Positions 8,432 to 16,763 of a DNA stretch of 64,000 nucleotides are shown here, in pieces. Location: contig NZ_JACHHB010000017.1 of NCBI RefSeq assembly GCF_014202575.1, positions 1 to 64,000 of the forward strand, written 5' to 3'. The position numbers and the translations under genes are program-made. Below the pieces are notes generated by a model, which was given only the letters and a program-made list of their open reading frames with translations, ran no database searches and was not told the DNA's origin. Positions within the stretch are counted from its first letter, which is position 1, and each line of letters begins with the position of its first letter. The DNA comes from Texcoconibacillus texcoconensis (lineage in GTDB: Bacteria; Bacillota; Bacilli; Bacillales; Salisediminibacteriaceae).

Positions 8432-8878
8432 GTGAAACAGAATACAAAGGTTTTCATAAGTGGAGGTGCGATTATTGTTGCGATTTTAATCCTCATGGTC
8501 GCAGCTACTCCTGGTTCAACCGGTTCTGAGATCAATCTTGAAGAAGCGGTCAATCAAAGTGAAAGGTATGAAAATCGTTACATCACAACGGAAGGATTTT
8601 TAATCGGAGATTCCATCGATTGGGATGCTAACAATGTTGAGCTACGTTTTGATCTTGAAGATGATCTTGACAATACACTGTCTGTTTATTATGAAGGGGT
8701 TCAGCCGGATAATTTTTCTGACGATGTGATTGTCATTGTGCATGGGTACTTACATAGGGACGGTGTTTTTGAAGCAGAAAGAGTTCAAACTCGTTGTCCG
8801 TCAAGCTATGAAAGTGAGGACCCAGAGGACTATGATACTGAACGTCACTCAGATATGTTACGTGATTCTGACGAATAA
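8432..8878 (+). CDS. ccmE: Cytochrome c maturation haem chaperone CcmE, Cys-type
   Basis: This 148-residue OB-fold haem chaperone has an N-terminal membrane anchor (residues about 8-26). It receives haem from the CcmABCD complex and delivers it to CcmF. The haem-attachment site is C122-P-S-S-Y126 rather than the HXXXY of Escherichia coli. Cys-type CXXXY CcmE proteins are known from archaea and sulfate reducers. The C-terminal tail after the motif is strongly acidic. It lies between the unknown first gene and ccmF. Confidence 0.85.
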   Translation: MKQNTKVFISGGAIIVAILILMVAATPGSTGSEINLEEAVNQSERYENRYITTEGFLIGDSIDWDANNVELRFDLEDDLDNTLSVYYEGVQPDNFSDDVIVIVHGYLHRDGVFEAERVQTRCPSSYESEDPEDYDTERHSDMLRDSDE

Positions 8879-8933
8879 GGTAGAGAAGACGAACTATAAA
8901 TTTCTCGTTATTTAATCAAAGTAGGTGAGCATC

Positions 8934-10913
8934 ATGCATATAATTGGCAATTTATCGATAAATTTGGCGCTGATTTTATCGACATATAGTTTTATTATGT
9001 TTGTTTTCGGTATTCGAAAGCAAAGTCAAAGAATGATAAATAGCGCAAAAGGGGCAGCTCTTTCTGTCTTTATCCTAGCGACGATATCTATGTTTCTAAT
9101 GTTTTATTTACTAGCAACGAATCAATTTCAGTTCCAATATGTCTATCAAAATACGAGTACTGACCTTTCAATGTTTTACAAACTTTCAGCAATGTGGGCA
9201 GGTAATGAAGGTTCACTTTTGCTATGGACGTATATCCTAACGATGTATACGGTGATGGTTGTCTTTTCCAATAAAATGAAAAACAACCCAATGACTCCGT
9301 ACATTGGTGCCATTATTTCAACGAACACAATTTTCTTTTATCTCATTCTTGCATTTGTCACACCACCATTTAAAACGCTTGATTTTGTACCGCCAGAAGG
9401 AAATGGCTTGAACCCGATGCTTCAAGATCCGAGTATGCTGTGGCATCCGGTTGCGATTTATCTCGGTTATGTAGGATTAGTCGTACCATTCGCATTTGCG
9501 ATTGCAGCACTGATTTTAAAAAATATCGATTCGTACTGGTTAAAAATAACTCGACGTTGGACGATTATCGCATGGTTATTCCTTACTTTAGGAAACGTCA
9601 TTGGTGGATATTGGGCATATACAGAGCTCGGTTGGGGTGGTTATTGGGCATGGGACCCCGTTGAAAACGCATCGTTCTTGCCTTGGTTAACCGTCACAGC
9701 CTACTTACATTCTGTTATGATCCAAGAACGTAAAAACATGCTCAAAGTCTGGAATATGAGTTTAATAATTTTATCTTATATACTAACGTTGTTCGGTACC
9801 TTTCTCGTTCGTAGTGGAGTGTTGACCTCTGTTCACTCATTTGCGGATGGAAATTTAGGGACATATTTCATGATATTTTTGGCTTTTATGGTTATTTTCT
9901 CAATGTATATACTCATGAGTCGTTACCAAATGTTACGACAAGATACTGGGCAAATTGAATCCGTTCTTTCAAAAGAAAGTAGCTTTCTTATGAACAACTT
10001 GATTCTTGTTGGAGCGACATTTGCGGTATTTTGGGGAACAGTTTTCCCACTCATTAGTGAAGCAATACGTGGAGAAACCGTTACTGTTGGAGAACCGTTT
10101 TTTAATACGGTGATGGCGCCAATTATGCTAGCGCTCATGTTCTTAATGGCTGTGTGTCCTTTGATTGCTTGGCAACGTGCTAGTTTGAAAAACGTTCGCG
10201 ACAACTTTTTGATACCAGCAATCTTTAGTCTTGCGGTTGTAGCGTTACTCGTCGTTTATGGACTTCACGGTGCATATCCGATTATTTCGTTTATCCTCAT
10301 CATGTTTATGATTTTCACACACATTGCGGAATTTATTCGCGGGACGAAGGCGAGACGTAGGTCTACGAATGAGCCAGTGCTGAAAGCATTTTGGAAATTG
10401 TTTACGGGGAACCGTCGACGTTACGGTGGCTATATCGTTCATTTTGGTATTGCCTTAATTGCTATCGGCGTTGTCGGTGCTAATTTTGACCAGGAAAGAG
10501 TTGAAACAATCTCGCCTGGTGAAGCTATTTCAATTGATAATTACACCATTACGTATGAGGGGTTAGAACAACGCTCAGACGGTGTAAATACTGTTATTTA
10601 TGCTGACATGGACATCGAAAAAGATGGACAAGAATTGGGTTATTTACAACCTGAAAGAATTTTTTACCGTCACTTTGATGAACCATCAACAGAAGTTGCC
10701 GTCCATAGTAATCTGGCCGAAGATCTTTACGTTGTGTTGAGTGGTTGGGAAGAAGATGACAGTGCCACGTTCGTCGTAAAAATCAATCCATTAGTCCAAT
10801 GGATTTGGTTAGGTAGTTTCGTCACGGTTATAGGAAGTCTCTTTGCTATTTGGGGAGGTCGCCAAAATAAAGTGGTCCCTCGTTACCAAGGTGTTCAAAG
10901 GCAGGTGTCTTAA
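8934..10913 (+). CDS. ccmF: Cytochrome c-haem lyase subunit CcmF
   Basis: This is a polytopic membrane protein of about 659 residues, the haem-handling core of the holocytochrome c synthetase. The WWD domain is clear (GWGGYWAWDPVENASFLPW, near residues 230-250). Many transmembrane helices surround it and the large C-terminal extracytoplasmic loop of CcmF is present (residues about 520-620). ATG 8934 is preferred because AGGTGAG, which overlaps an upstream GTG, acts as its ribosome site. The next gene starts on the base after its stop codon. Confidence 0.93.
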   Translation: MHIIGNLSINLALILSTYSFIMFVFGIRKQSQRMINSAKGAALSVFILATISMFLMFYLLATNQFQFQYVYQNTSTDLSMFYKLSAMWAGNEGSLLLWTYILTMYTVMVVFSNKMKNNPMTPYIGAIISTNTIFFYLILAFVTPPFKTLDFVPPEGNGLNPMLQDPSMLWHPVAIYLGYVGLVVPFAFAIAALILKNIDSYWLKITRRWTIIAWLFLTLGNVIGGYWAYTELGWGGYWAWDPVENASFLPWLTVTAYLHSVMIQERKNMLKVWNMSLIILSYILTLFGTFLVRSGVLTSVHSFADGNLGTYFMIFLAFMVIFSMYILMSRYQMLRQDTGQIESVLSKESSFLMNNLILVGATFAVFWGTVFPLISEAIRGETVTVGEPFFNTVMAPIMLALMFLMAVCPLIAWQRASLKNVRDNFLIPAIFSLAVVALLVVYGLHGAYPIISFILIMFMIFTHIAEFIRGTKARRRSTNEPVLKAFWKLFTGNRRRYGGYIVHFGIALIAIGVVGANFDQERVETISPGEAISIDNYTITYEGLEQRSDGVNTVIYADMDIEKDGQELGYLQPERIFYRHFDEPSTEVAVHSNLAEDLYVVLSGWEEDDSATFVVKINPLVQWIWLGSFVTVIGSLFAIWGGRQNKVVPRYQGVQRQVS

Positions 10914-11453
10914 TTGATCAAGAAAATATTGATGGTATTTCTTTTTATTCTGTTGGTCTTGCCAGTCCACGTATTGGGAGGTGGCAACCAGGACAGTCAC
11001 GGTGAGGAGAATGATGCTGTCAAGTACGATCAAAATTCACCAGAATTCCAACAAACAGCAAGTGAATTACGATGTCTTTGTGGATGTGGGCAAAGCCATT
11101 TGGATTGCAGTATGGATGGCTGCGGAATCAATGACTCAGTTCTAGCTGAAATTCTAGAAAAGCTAAACGAAGGAATGGCACCACCAGAAATTAAAGATTA
11201 CTTTCAAGACGTGTATGGAGAACAAATTTTGATGGCGCCTGAAAAAAGTGGCTTTAGCTTGACAGCTTGGGTTACGCCATTCGTTGCCTTAGGTGGTTCT
11301 CTAGTAGGTGTTACTGTATTACTACGAAAATGGGCTAGAAAATCTAAAAATGACGATGACTTTGGTGATGGTGCTGATGATGAGTTAGAAGATGATGTTG
11401 AAACAGAAATTTTAGAGTCAATTATCGACGAAGAACGAAAAAAGTATTATTAG
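10914..11453 (+). CDS. ccmH: Cytochrome c maturation thiol oxidoreductase CcmH, CxCxC variant
   Basis: This 179-residue CcmH-type subunit reduces the apocytochrome CXXCH thiols before haem ligation. It has a signal peptide (about 1-22), a redox domain and a C-terminal membrane helix (about 115-140). The usual LRCXXC motif is replaced by LRC54-L-C56-G-C58-G, with further cysteines at 65 and 70. Such CxCGC forms occur in non-proteobacterial Ccm systems. Translation begins at TTG immediately after the ccmF stop, with AGGTG upstream. The acidic tail after the helix is cytoplasmic. Confidence 0.85.
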   Translation: MIKKILMVFLFILLVLPVHVLGGGNQDSHGEENDAVKYDQNSPEFQQTASELRCLCGCGQSHLDCSMDGCGINDSVLAEILEKLNEGMAPPEIKDYFQDVYGEQILMAPEKSGFSLTAWVTPFVALGGSLVGVTVLLRKWARKSKNDDDFGDGADDELEDDVETEILESIIDEERKKYY

Positions 11454-11465
11454 GATGTGAGATCC

Positions 11466-11801
11466 ATGGCTTATATAGCAAGTATACTGATCATTGCTTT
11501 ATGTCTATACTTCATTCTCGTTCCATTCTTCCTAACAAATAAAAAATTAGACACAGTATCGATTGAAGACGATACCGATCAACTAACGATAGAGGAAGTT
11601 TATGCAACATTAAACGAACTAGAAATGGAATACAACATGAAAAAGTTAACAGACCATGAATATAAAACGTTGAAAAAGAAGTATCAAAGACTTGCAGCGA
11701 AAATGATGAAAGAAGAAGGACCCTTTTCACAAGGACCTTCAGCAAATGATGAGATCGAGCAGGAAATTGAGGAATTAAAAAAAATAAGAGAGGGGAAGTA
11801 A
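11466..11801 (+). CDS. Short CcmI-like membrane protein
   Basis: This small protein of about 111 residues has one N-terminal membrane helix (residues about 4-24) followed by a charged, coiled-coil-like tail. It resembles the N-terminal part of CcmI/CycH, which helps present apocytochrome to CcmF/CcmH. The TPR domain of full CcmI is absent. ATG 11466 is chosen; a GTG at 11457 is the alternative. The next gene begins four bases after the stop. The CcmI assignment rests on position and architecture more than on sequence motifs. Confidence 0.65.
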   Translation: MAYIASILIIALCLYFILVPFFLTNKKLDTVSIEDDTDQLTIEEVYATLNELEMEYNMKKLTDHEYKTLKKKYQRLAAKMMKEEGPFSQGPSANDEIEQEIEELKKIREGK

Positions 11802-11804
11802 ACG

Positions 11805-12197
11805 TTGGTTAACTGGGGAATGATGGCAATCTTTGCTTCAAGTGCTGCGTCAACTTTCCACCCTCCATGGCTAATAAGGCTTTGGTATGCATCACCATTT
11901 CATATGTTTGAACCACATCTCTTTTCGGCCATTGTGGTCGTACTTGCGATTGCAATTGTATGGTTTTTTAAACAAGGCAAAAGTAAAAATGCTGACCTAA
12001 ATCATAGTGAAGGAAAACGAGAAAAAGAATTTGAACAACTGATGTTAAAGCATGATACAACCATCAAAAAAATAAAAGATCTCGATGAAGCCTTCCAAAG
12101 TGAAGAAGTTGATGTGGCTACATATGAAAAAAAGAAAAACGCATATCAAACGTATTTAGCAAAGGTCAAAGAACAATTAAACGACTACGTAAAGTAA
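11805..12197 (+). CDS. Small membrane protein of the ccm operon (second CcmI-like unit?)
   Basis: This 130-residue protein starts at TTG after AGGGGAAG. It has a possible short N-terminal hydrophobic stretch, one clear helix (residues about 38-58), and a C-terminal coiled coil of Lys/Glu heptads. No motif identifies it. Like its upstream neighbour it has the helix plus coiled-coil layout of the CcmI N-terminus, so the CcmI function may be split between two short proteins. It is followed after 14 bases by ccmA. Confidence 0.6.
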   Translation: MVNWGMMAIFASSAASTFHPPWLIRLWYASPFHMFEPHLFSAIVVVLAIAIVWFFKQGKSKNADLNHSEGKREKEFEQLMLKHDTTIKKIKDLDEAFQSEEVDVATYEKKKNAYQTYLAKVKEQLNDYVK

Positions 12198-12211
12198 GGC
12201 GGTAGATCGCA

Positions 12212-12913
12212 ATGATTGAAACAAATGGGCTGAGTAAAACAATCGGAGAAAAGACCATCGTTCGTCCTATTAATGTCTCTTTTCAGGGAGCTGAAACGGT
12301 TGCCATTCTCGGCCCAAATGGGGCGGGGAAAAGCACATTTTTAAACATGATCGCAGGATTGATTAAGCCGACTTCAGGTTTGATTTCCTTTCATGGCAAT
12401 GCATTAAAAAAAGATGATTATACGCTAAAAGAAAAGATTGGATTTTTAAGCCACCAAAGCTTTTTATACGATTATTTTACTCCGATTGAAAACCTGATCT
12501 TTTTCGGTCGCATGTACAAAGTTGAGAACGTCCGTGAACGTGCGAAACAACTAATAGATGAAGTTGGTCTCAAACTATTTCAGAATGAACCTGTTCGTTC
12601 CTTTTCCAGAGGAATGTTACAACGACTTGCTATTGCCCGAGCACTCATCCACAATCCAGAGTATTTACTTCTTGATGAACCGCATACTGGATTGGATCAA
12701 CAGGCCGTTTCAATTTTAAATGAAGTCATAAAAGCAAGGCAAAAAGAAGGGGTTACGGTCCTGATGGTGACTCATGACTTTCAACAAGTAACCGATACAT
12801 GTACGCGCGCACTTATTATGAGAAATGGTCGACTCGTTGATGATCTTTCGATAAGTGAATTGGGTCAAGATACACTTGATAGTCGGTATCAAGCGGTGGT
12901 GAAGTCATCATGA
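12212..12913 (+). CDS. ccmA: Haem exporter ATP-binding protein CcmA
   Basis: This 233-residue ABC ATPase powers release of haem-loaded CcmE from the CcmABCD complex. Walker A is GPNGAGKST (about residues 36-44), the signature is SRGMLQR (about 130), and Walker B is YLLLDEP followed by the D-loop HTGLD. The switch histidine is in VTHDF. Its stop overlaps the ccmB start (ATGA). Confidence 0.92.
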   Translation: MIETNGLSKTIGEKTIVRPINVSFQGAETVAILGPNGAGKSTFLNMIAGLIKPTSGLISFHGNALKKDDYTLKEKIGFLSHQSFLYDYFTPIENLIFFGRMYKVENVRERAKQLIDEVGLKLFQNEPVRSFSRGMLQRLAIARALIHNPEYLLLDEPHTGLDQQAVSILNEVIKARQKEGVTVLMVTHDFQQVTDTCTRALIMRNGRLVDDLSISELGQDTLDSRYQAVVKSS

Positions 12914-13593
12914 GATATTTTATAACTCCTGCATTATTGATCGCATTAAAAGATTTATATTCTGAGTGGCGAACAAGACAGGTCGTTGTCACGATGTTAA
13001 TTTTCTCTGCCCTTGTCATCGTTACGTTTAGTTTTGCCTTTGATCCGACTAGGCAAGCTGTTGAAGCGTTGATTCCGGGGATGATATGGGTCATCACGGT
13101 TTTTGCAGGCATTCTCGGTTTAAACCGTTCATTTTTATCAGAACAAAAACAAGACCAGTTACATGGGATGATTGTCGCTCCTGCAGATCCAGCGAGCATC
13201 TATCTCGGGAAAGTGATCGCAAATTACGTATTCGTTTTTGTCGTTCAAGCGATATCCATTCCTTTGTTACTCATCTTGTTTGATTTTCAAGTTCCTGGTG
13301 ACTACGGCTGGTTTTTACTCATTCTTTTTTTAGGAACTTTTGGCTTTATATGTGTAGGAACATTGTTATCAGCTGTGTCTATCCAATCAAAGTCTAGTGA
13401 AATGTTATTACCGGTTCTGTTGTTCCCGTTAGTTACACCGATTGTGATTGCAGCTGTTGAAGCGACTCGTATTGTGTTGGCTCAAGATGCGAGTATAAGT
13501 GAGGCATTTAGTTGGATGCAGCTTATCGTTGTTTATGATCTAGTATTTTTTGTTGCAGGTTTTCTACTATTTGAATACGTGTTGGAGGTGTGA
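12910..13593 (+). CDS. ccmB: Haem exporter membrane protein CcmB
   Basis: This 227-residue permease subunit has six predicted membrane helices and the CcmB-type N-terminus. It forms the CcmABCD complex with CcmA and CcmC. It overlaps ccmA by four bases and is followed three bases later by ccmC, so the three are translationally coupled. The assignment rests on architecture and invariant gene order. Confidence 0.88.
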   Translation: MRYFITPALLIALKDLYSEWRTRQVVVTMLIFSALVIVTFSFAFDPTRQAVEALIPGMIWVITVFAGILGLNRSFLSEQKQDQLHGMIVAPADPASIYLGKVIANYVFVFVVQAISIPLLLILFDFQVPGDYGWFLLILFLGTFGFICVGTLLSAVSIQSKSSEMLLPVLLFPLVTPIVIAAVEATRIVLAQDASISEAFSWMQLIVVYDLVFFVAGFLLFEYVLEV

Positions 13594-13596
13594 AAC

Positions 13597-14343
13597 ATGG
13601 ATAACAAAAATAGTATATTTCGCTTTCTAATTCCCTCCAAGGGATATAATATACTCTTTTATTTAGCGATTCCGATTGTCATTATGGCTTTGTACTTAAC
13701 CTTTATTTGGTCACCAGTTGAAAGAACAATGGGTGAAGTACAAAAAATCTTTTATTTCCATGTAGGTTCTGCTTGGAACGCATTTTTTGCATTTTTTGTC
13801 GTGTTGGTTTTTAGCATTCTTTATTTAGTCAAAAGGAAACGCATATACGATATTATCGCGGGTGTCAGTGCTGAAATTGGTGTTGTTTTTACTGCAATTG
13901 TGTTAGCGACAGGTCCAATTTGGGCTCATTCTGCTTGGAATACGTGGTGGACTTGGGAGCCCCGCTTAACGACAACACTCATTTTATTTTTCATTTATAT
14001 TGCCTACATCATGATCCGCAATATGGAAGGTGAGTGGCAGAAAAAAGCAAGACTCGCATCAGTATTTGGCATCATCGGTTTTATTAACGTTCCGATCGTC
14101 TTTATGGCCGTTCGTTGGTGGGAGACGAATTTGCATCCTGTCGTATTAGGAGATGGGAACGAGCAAAGCGGTGGGGGATTAGAACCAAGTATGCTATTTA
14201 CTCTTTTATTCACCGTCGCGACGATGACACTTGTGTATTTTCTGTTCCTCCGCAAAGGAATTTATATTGAACAATTACGTTTGGAAACATCGAAGTTAAA
14301 AGCGAAATGGCAAGAAAAAGAAATCAATAGGGAGGCATCATAA
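13597..14343 (+). CDS. ccmC: Haem-handling membrane protein CcmC
   Basis: This 248-residue WWD-family membrane protein attaches haem to CcmE. The tryptophan-rich motif WAHSAWNTWWTWEPRLT is visible near residues 110-126. Here the family's aspartate is a glutamate (WTWEPR), as is usual in CcmC. External His residues (FHVGSAWN near 50; NLHPVV near 178) would be the haem ligands. Six helices are predicted. Its TAA overlaps the ATG of ccmD. Confidence 0.92.
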   Translation: MDNKNSIFRFLIPSKGYNILFYLAIPIVIMALYLTFIWSPVERTMGEVQKIFYFHVGSAWNAFFAFFVVLVFSILYLVKRKRIYDIIAGVSAEIGVVFTAIVLATGPIWAHSAWNTWWTWEPRLTTTLILFFIYIAYIMIRNMEGEWQKKARLASVFGIIGFINVPIVFMAVRWWETNLHPVVLGDGNEQSGGGLEPSMLFTLLFTVATMTLVYFLFLRKGIYIEQLRLETSKLKAKWQEKEINREAS

Positions 14344-14471
14344 TGAGTTATTTATTTGCAGCTTACACAATCATTTGGTTATTAATTGCAAGTTACGTTT
14401 TTGTATTAGGAAAACGTCAAAAAGCTGCGGCTAAGGAACTATCCTTTATGAAAGAAATGCTGGATGACTAG
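14343..14471 (+). CDS. ccmD: Small haem-exporter subunit CcmD
   Basis: This 42-residue protein has a single membrane helix (MSYLFAAYTIIWLLIASYVF...) and a short basic cytoplasmic tail. Size, topology and position match CcmD, which stabilises the CcmABC-CcmE complex. The ATG overlaps the ccmC stop as TAATG. Confidence 0.85.
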   Translation: MSYLFAAYTIIWLLIASYVFVLGKRQKAAAKELSFMKEMLDD

Positions 14472-14492
14472 TTAAGAAAAGGGGGATAGGTC

Positions 14493-15005
14493 ATGACGCG
14501 ACAAAAGCTATTAAATATGGGTATCTTTACTTTCGCGATCGGTATGCTCCTTGTCTTTGTGATCGGCTTGCAATCACAAAGTTCAGCGGTAGGTATAGGT
14601 GATCAAGCACAAAGTTTTGAACTGCAAGATGAGTCAGGTGAAATCCATGATCTCGATGACCATCTCGGTGAAAAACCGATTGTCCTTAGCTTCTTTACGA
14701 CTTGGTGTTCATCTTGTATCGTCCAAGCTCCGGATATTGCTGAATTCAATGAACAATACAAAAATGAGGTTCAATTTTTCTATATCGTTAAAGGTGAAAC
14801 ACAAAGCACGATAGAGAAATATATTGAGGAAAATGACAAGAAGGAAACGTATTTACTTGATTTTAATTTGGATGTGTCAGATAGCTACGGTGTGGTAGGA
14901 CAGCCTGAAACAATCGTTATTGACAGTAATGGCGTCATTCAAGAACACTTTATCGGTACCGTTACAAGAGATCTGCTAATCACAACCGTCAACGGTATTG
15001 AGTGA
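14493..15005 (+). CDS. ccmG: Thioredoxin-like cytochrome c maturation protein CcmG/ResA
   Basis: This is a 170-residue membrane-tethered thioredoxin-fold protein. An N-terminal anchor (residues about 8-27) precedes an AhpC/TSA-Redoxin domain with the WCSSC active site (TTWCSSCIVQAPD, about residue 72-76) and the cis-proline loop GQPETIVID. It keeps apocytochrome CXXCH thiols reduced. ResA of Bacillus is the closest well-known homologue, and its place in this operon supports the CcmG role. It follows GGGGGAT. Confidence 0.88.
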   Translation: MTRQKLLNMGIFTFAIGMLLVFVIGLQSQSSAVGIGDQAQSFELQDESGEIHDLDDHLGEKPIVLSFFTTWCSSCIVQAPDIAEFNEQYKNEVQFFYIVKGETQSTIEKYIEENDKKETYLLDFNLDVSDSYGVVGQPETIVIDSNGVIQEHFIGTVTRDLLITTVNGIE

Positions 15006-15042
15006 TAGATCGTGGAGGAAAATCAAATTAGGTGGCGTTAAC

Positions 15043-16050
15043 ATGAACAGGTTAAAGAAAAAAATGAAAAAGCAGATACAAAAAACGCCTTTACAAATGA
15101 CTCGTAGAGCTGTACAACTAGCATTTATTATTTTCCTATTATTTGTTGGTTGGCAGTTCTACCAGTTTTATCTACATTTTCATACACTCGGAGAAGAACC
15201 GTTTGTAGAACGACCAGCCGCAGTTGAAGGATTTTTGCCAATCAGTGCACTGCTAGCGTTTCGAGTATGGATAACGACTTGGCATTTTGATTATATTCAT
15301 CCTGCTGGATTTGTTTTATTTCTGTTTTTTATCGCTTCTGGTATCTTTTTTAGAAAAACATTTTGTAGTTGGATGTGCCCAGTCGGAACCATTAGTGAAT
15401 GGATGAGTAACCTAGGAAAAAAACTGTTCAAAAGGCAATTTGAACCACCAAAATGGCTTCGGTATATCCTTCGTTCTATTAAGTATCTACTCCTCATTTG
15501 GTTTGTGAAGATGGTGATAGAAATGCCACTTGTAGGTGCTATTGCCTTTATGAATAGTGATTATAATAAGATCGCAGATGTTCATATGCTAATGTTTTTC
15601 ATAGATGTCAGTGTTTTGGCATTAACGGTTGTCCTCGTTTTGTTTGTCTTATCCTTATTCATAAAAAACTTTTGGTGTAGGTTTCTTTGTCCATACGGTG
15701 CCTTGATCGGCCTCGGAGGCCTATTTGGTGTCACAGCCATCACGAGAAATGAAGAAACTTGTATCGATTGTAAGCAATGTACGAAAGTTTGTCCTGTGGC
15801 AATTGAAGTATCAGAAAAAAGTCAAGTTCGCTCACCAGATTGTTCAGCTTGTATGCATTGTGTAGAGGTTTGTCCGAAGAAAGATACATTGTATATGTCT
15901 AGTGCAGGTTTTAAACTAAACAAGTGGATCGTTCCAACGGTATTTTTTGTCTTATTCTTCGGGACTGTAGTGATCGCTCAACTAACTGGAAATTGGAACA
16001 CGTCGATAACCTATGAACAATATCAAAATCTTATATATTTCATGGATTGA
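15043..16050 (+). CDS. NapH-like membrane-bound 4Fe-4S ferredoxin protein
   Basis: This polytopic protein of about 335 residues has four or five helices, two membrane-proximal CXXXCP motifs (CSWMCPVG and CRFLCPYG), and two cytoplasmic [4Fe-4S] motifs, CIDCKQCTKVCP and CSACMHCVEVCP. This is the NapH/NosR-C-terminal architecture, which moves electrons between the quinol pool and redox partners. No napG accompanies it. ATG 15043 with AGGTGG is preferred over the longer frame that overlaps ccmG. Its place at the end of the ccm operon suggests electron supply to the nitrate/nitrite enzymes or to thiol reduction. The partner is unknown. Confidence 0.82.
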   Translation: MNRLKKKMKKQIQKTPLQMTRRAVQLAFIIFLLFVGWQFYQFYLHFHTLGEEPFVERPAAVEGFLPISALLAFRVWITTWHFDYIHPAGFVLFLFFIASGIFFRKTFCSWMCPVGTISEWMSNLGKKLFKRQFEPPKWLRYILRSIKYLLLIWFVKMVIEMPLVGAIAFMNSDYNKIADVHMLMFFIDVSVLALTVVLVLFVLSLFIKNFWCRFLCPYGALIGLGGLFGVTAITRNEETCIDCKQCTKVCPVAIEVSEKSQVRSPDCSACMHCVEVCPKKDTLYMSSAGFKLNKWIVPTVFFVLFFGTVVIAQLTGNWNTSITYEQYQNLIYFMD

Positions 16051-16080
16051 GTTGGAAAACAGTCTACTATTTTATTTCAT

Positions 16081-16228
16081 GCGTGCCCAGAAAGCTAATT
16101 TCCGATCTTAAGTAGGTGACTGGGAACTGGTGGAACCATCTGAAGGTTGAAGCCCTGTGAAAAAGTATCTTCTAACGGAATACTATCAACTAAAAAACTG
16201 TTGGAGCTCGATACTCCAACAGTTTTTT
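16081..16228 (+). ncRNA. Structured 3'UTR or orphan RNA after the ccm operon
   Basis: About 110 bases with clear pairing potential precede a strong terminator. CCCAG at 16086 can pair with CTGGG at 16121. TGGT-gga-ACCA forms a small hairpin. AGTAT/ATACT flanks a loop at about 16165-16185. A GGGAA...GGUG...AA...CC...GCCC...CUGU order is faintly like a cobalamin aptamer core, but the other conserved blocks are missing. No plus-strand gene lies downstream. Confidence 0.35.
16192..16228 (+). terminator. Terminator of the ccm operon
   Basis: ACTGTTGGAG-ctcgata-CTCCAACAGT followed by six T residues. This very strong stem closes the 7397-16050 operon. Confidence 0.9.
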
Positions 16229-16238
16229 AAACGATAAA

Positions 16239-16739
16239 TTACATTGAAAACATGACATTTAGTAAAGCGAATTGCAAGAGAGTGATTCCTGTCGATTCAT
16301 GAAATAAGCGACGAAATTTATTCGCTTTTAACTTTCGTATGATACCAGATAGAAGTGTAATCATTAAGACAATAAAACTAAACATCCCTGTGATCACAGA
16401 AGGACGTCATATCATTTTAGGTATATTGACAAGCATGTATATCCGATGCAACAAACACAAAAAAAATAAGCATAAACCACTTAGTTGATGCAATTCAGTC
16501 GAAATTCTTACATTTCTACAAGTTTTTTCTTTTTGGCTTTATCTTCAGTCGAAGGATTAGCGAAAATAGAGGATATGTATTGATATTGAATAATAAAACA
16601 GAAAGCGACAAAATCCGATAGTGTGACCAAGTGTAAAAGGGTTAGCTGTTAAGAAAGCAGATACAAGTATTCCTACTACCACAAATAAAATCGTTATTGC
16701 GCTTATGACTTGCTATAACAAAATCACTTTTATCACCAT
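16239..16739 (-). pseudogene. Decayed multi-helix membrane protein gene
   Basis: Reading the minus strand gives a membrane protein broken into pieces. It starts at ATG 16739 and meets a TAG after eight codons. It then reads a helix (SAITILFVVVGILVSAFLT), shifts frame to a second helix and the loop ANPSTEDKAKKKK, and shifts again to ISTELHQLSGLCLFFLCLLH. It ends with a 48-codon open stretch that begins MFSFIVLMITLLSG and stops at 16239. The pieces follow each other in protein-like order, so this is a pseudogene with one stop and at least two frameshifts. The His-containing helices resemble small cytochrome b or DUF4405-type proteins, which is a weak guess. Confidence 0.65.
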
Positions 16740-16763
16740 CAAATATTTAGTGAGAAGCCTTTT

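Noticed and set aside
16081-16190. Cobalamin riboswitch
   Set aside because: Only a loose GGGAA...GGUG...CCC order is present; the conserved 5' GGUGCC and 3' kissing-loop blocks are missing and no target gene follows.
16397-16406. TGTGATCACA near the ccm terminator as an Fnr box
   Set aside because: The half-sites abut without the six-base spacer and lie inside the pseudogene.
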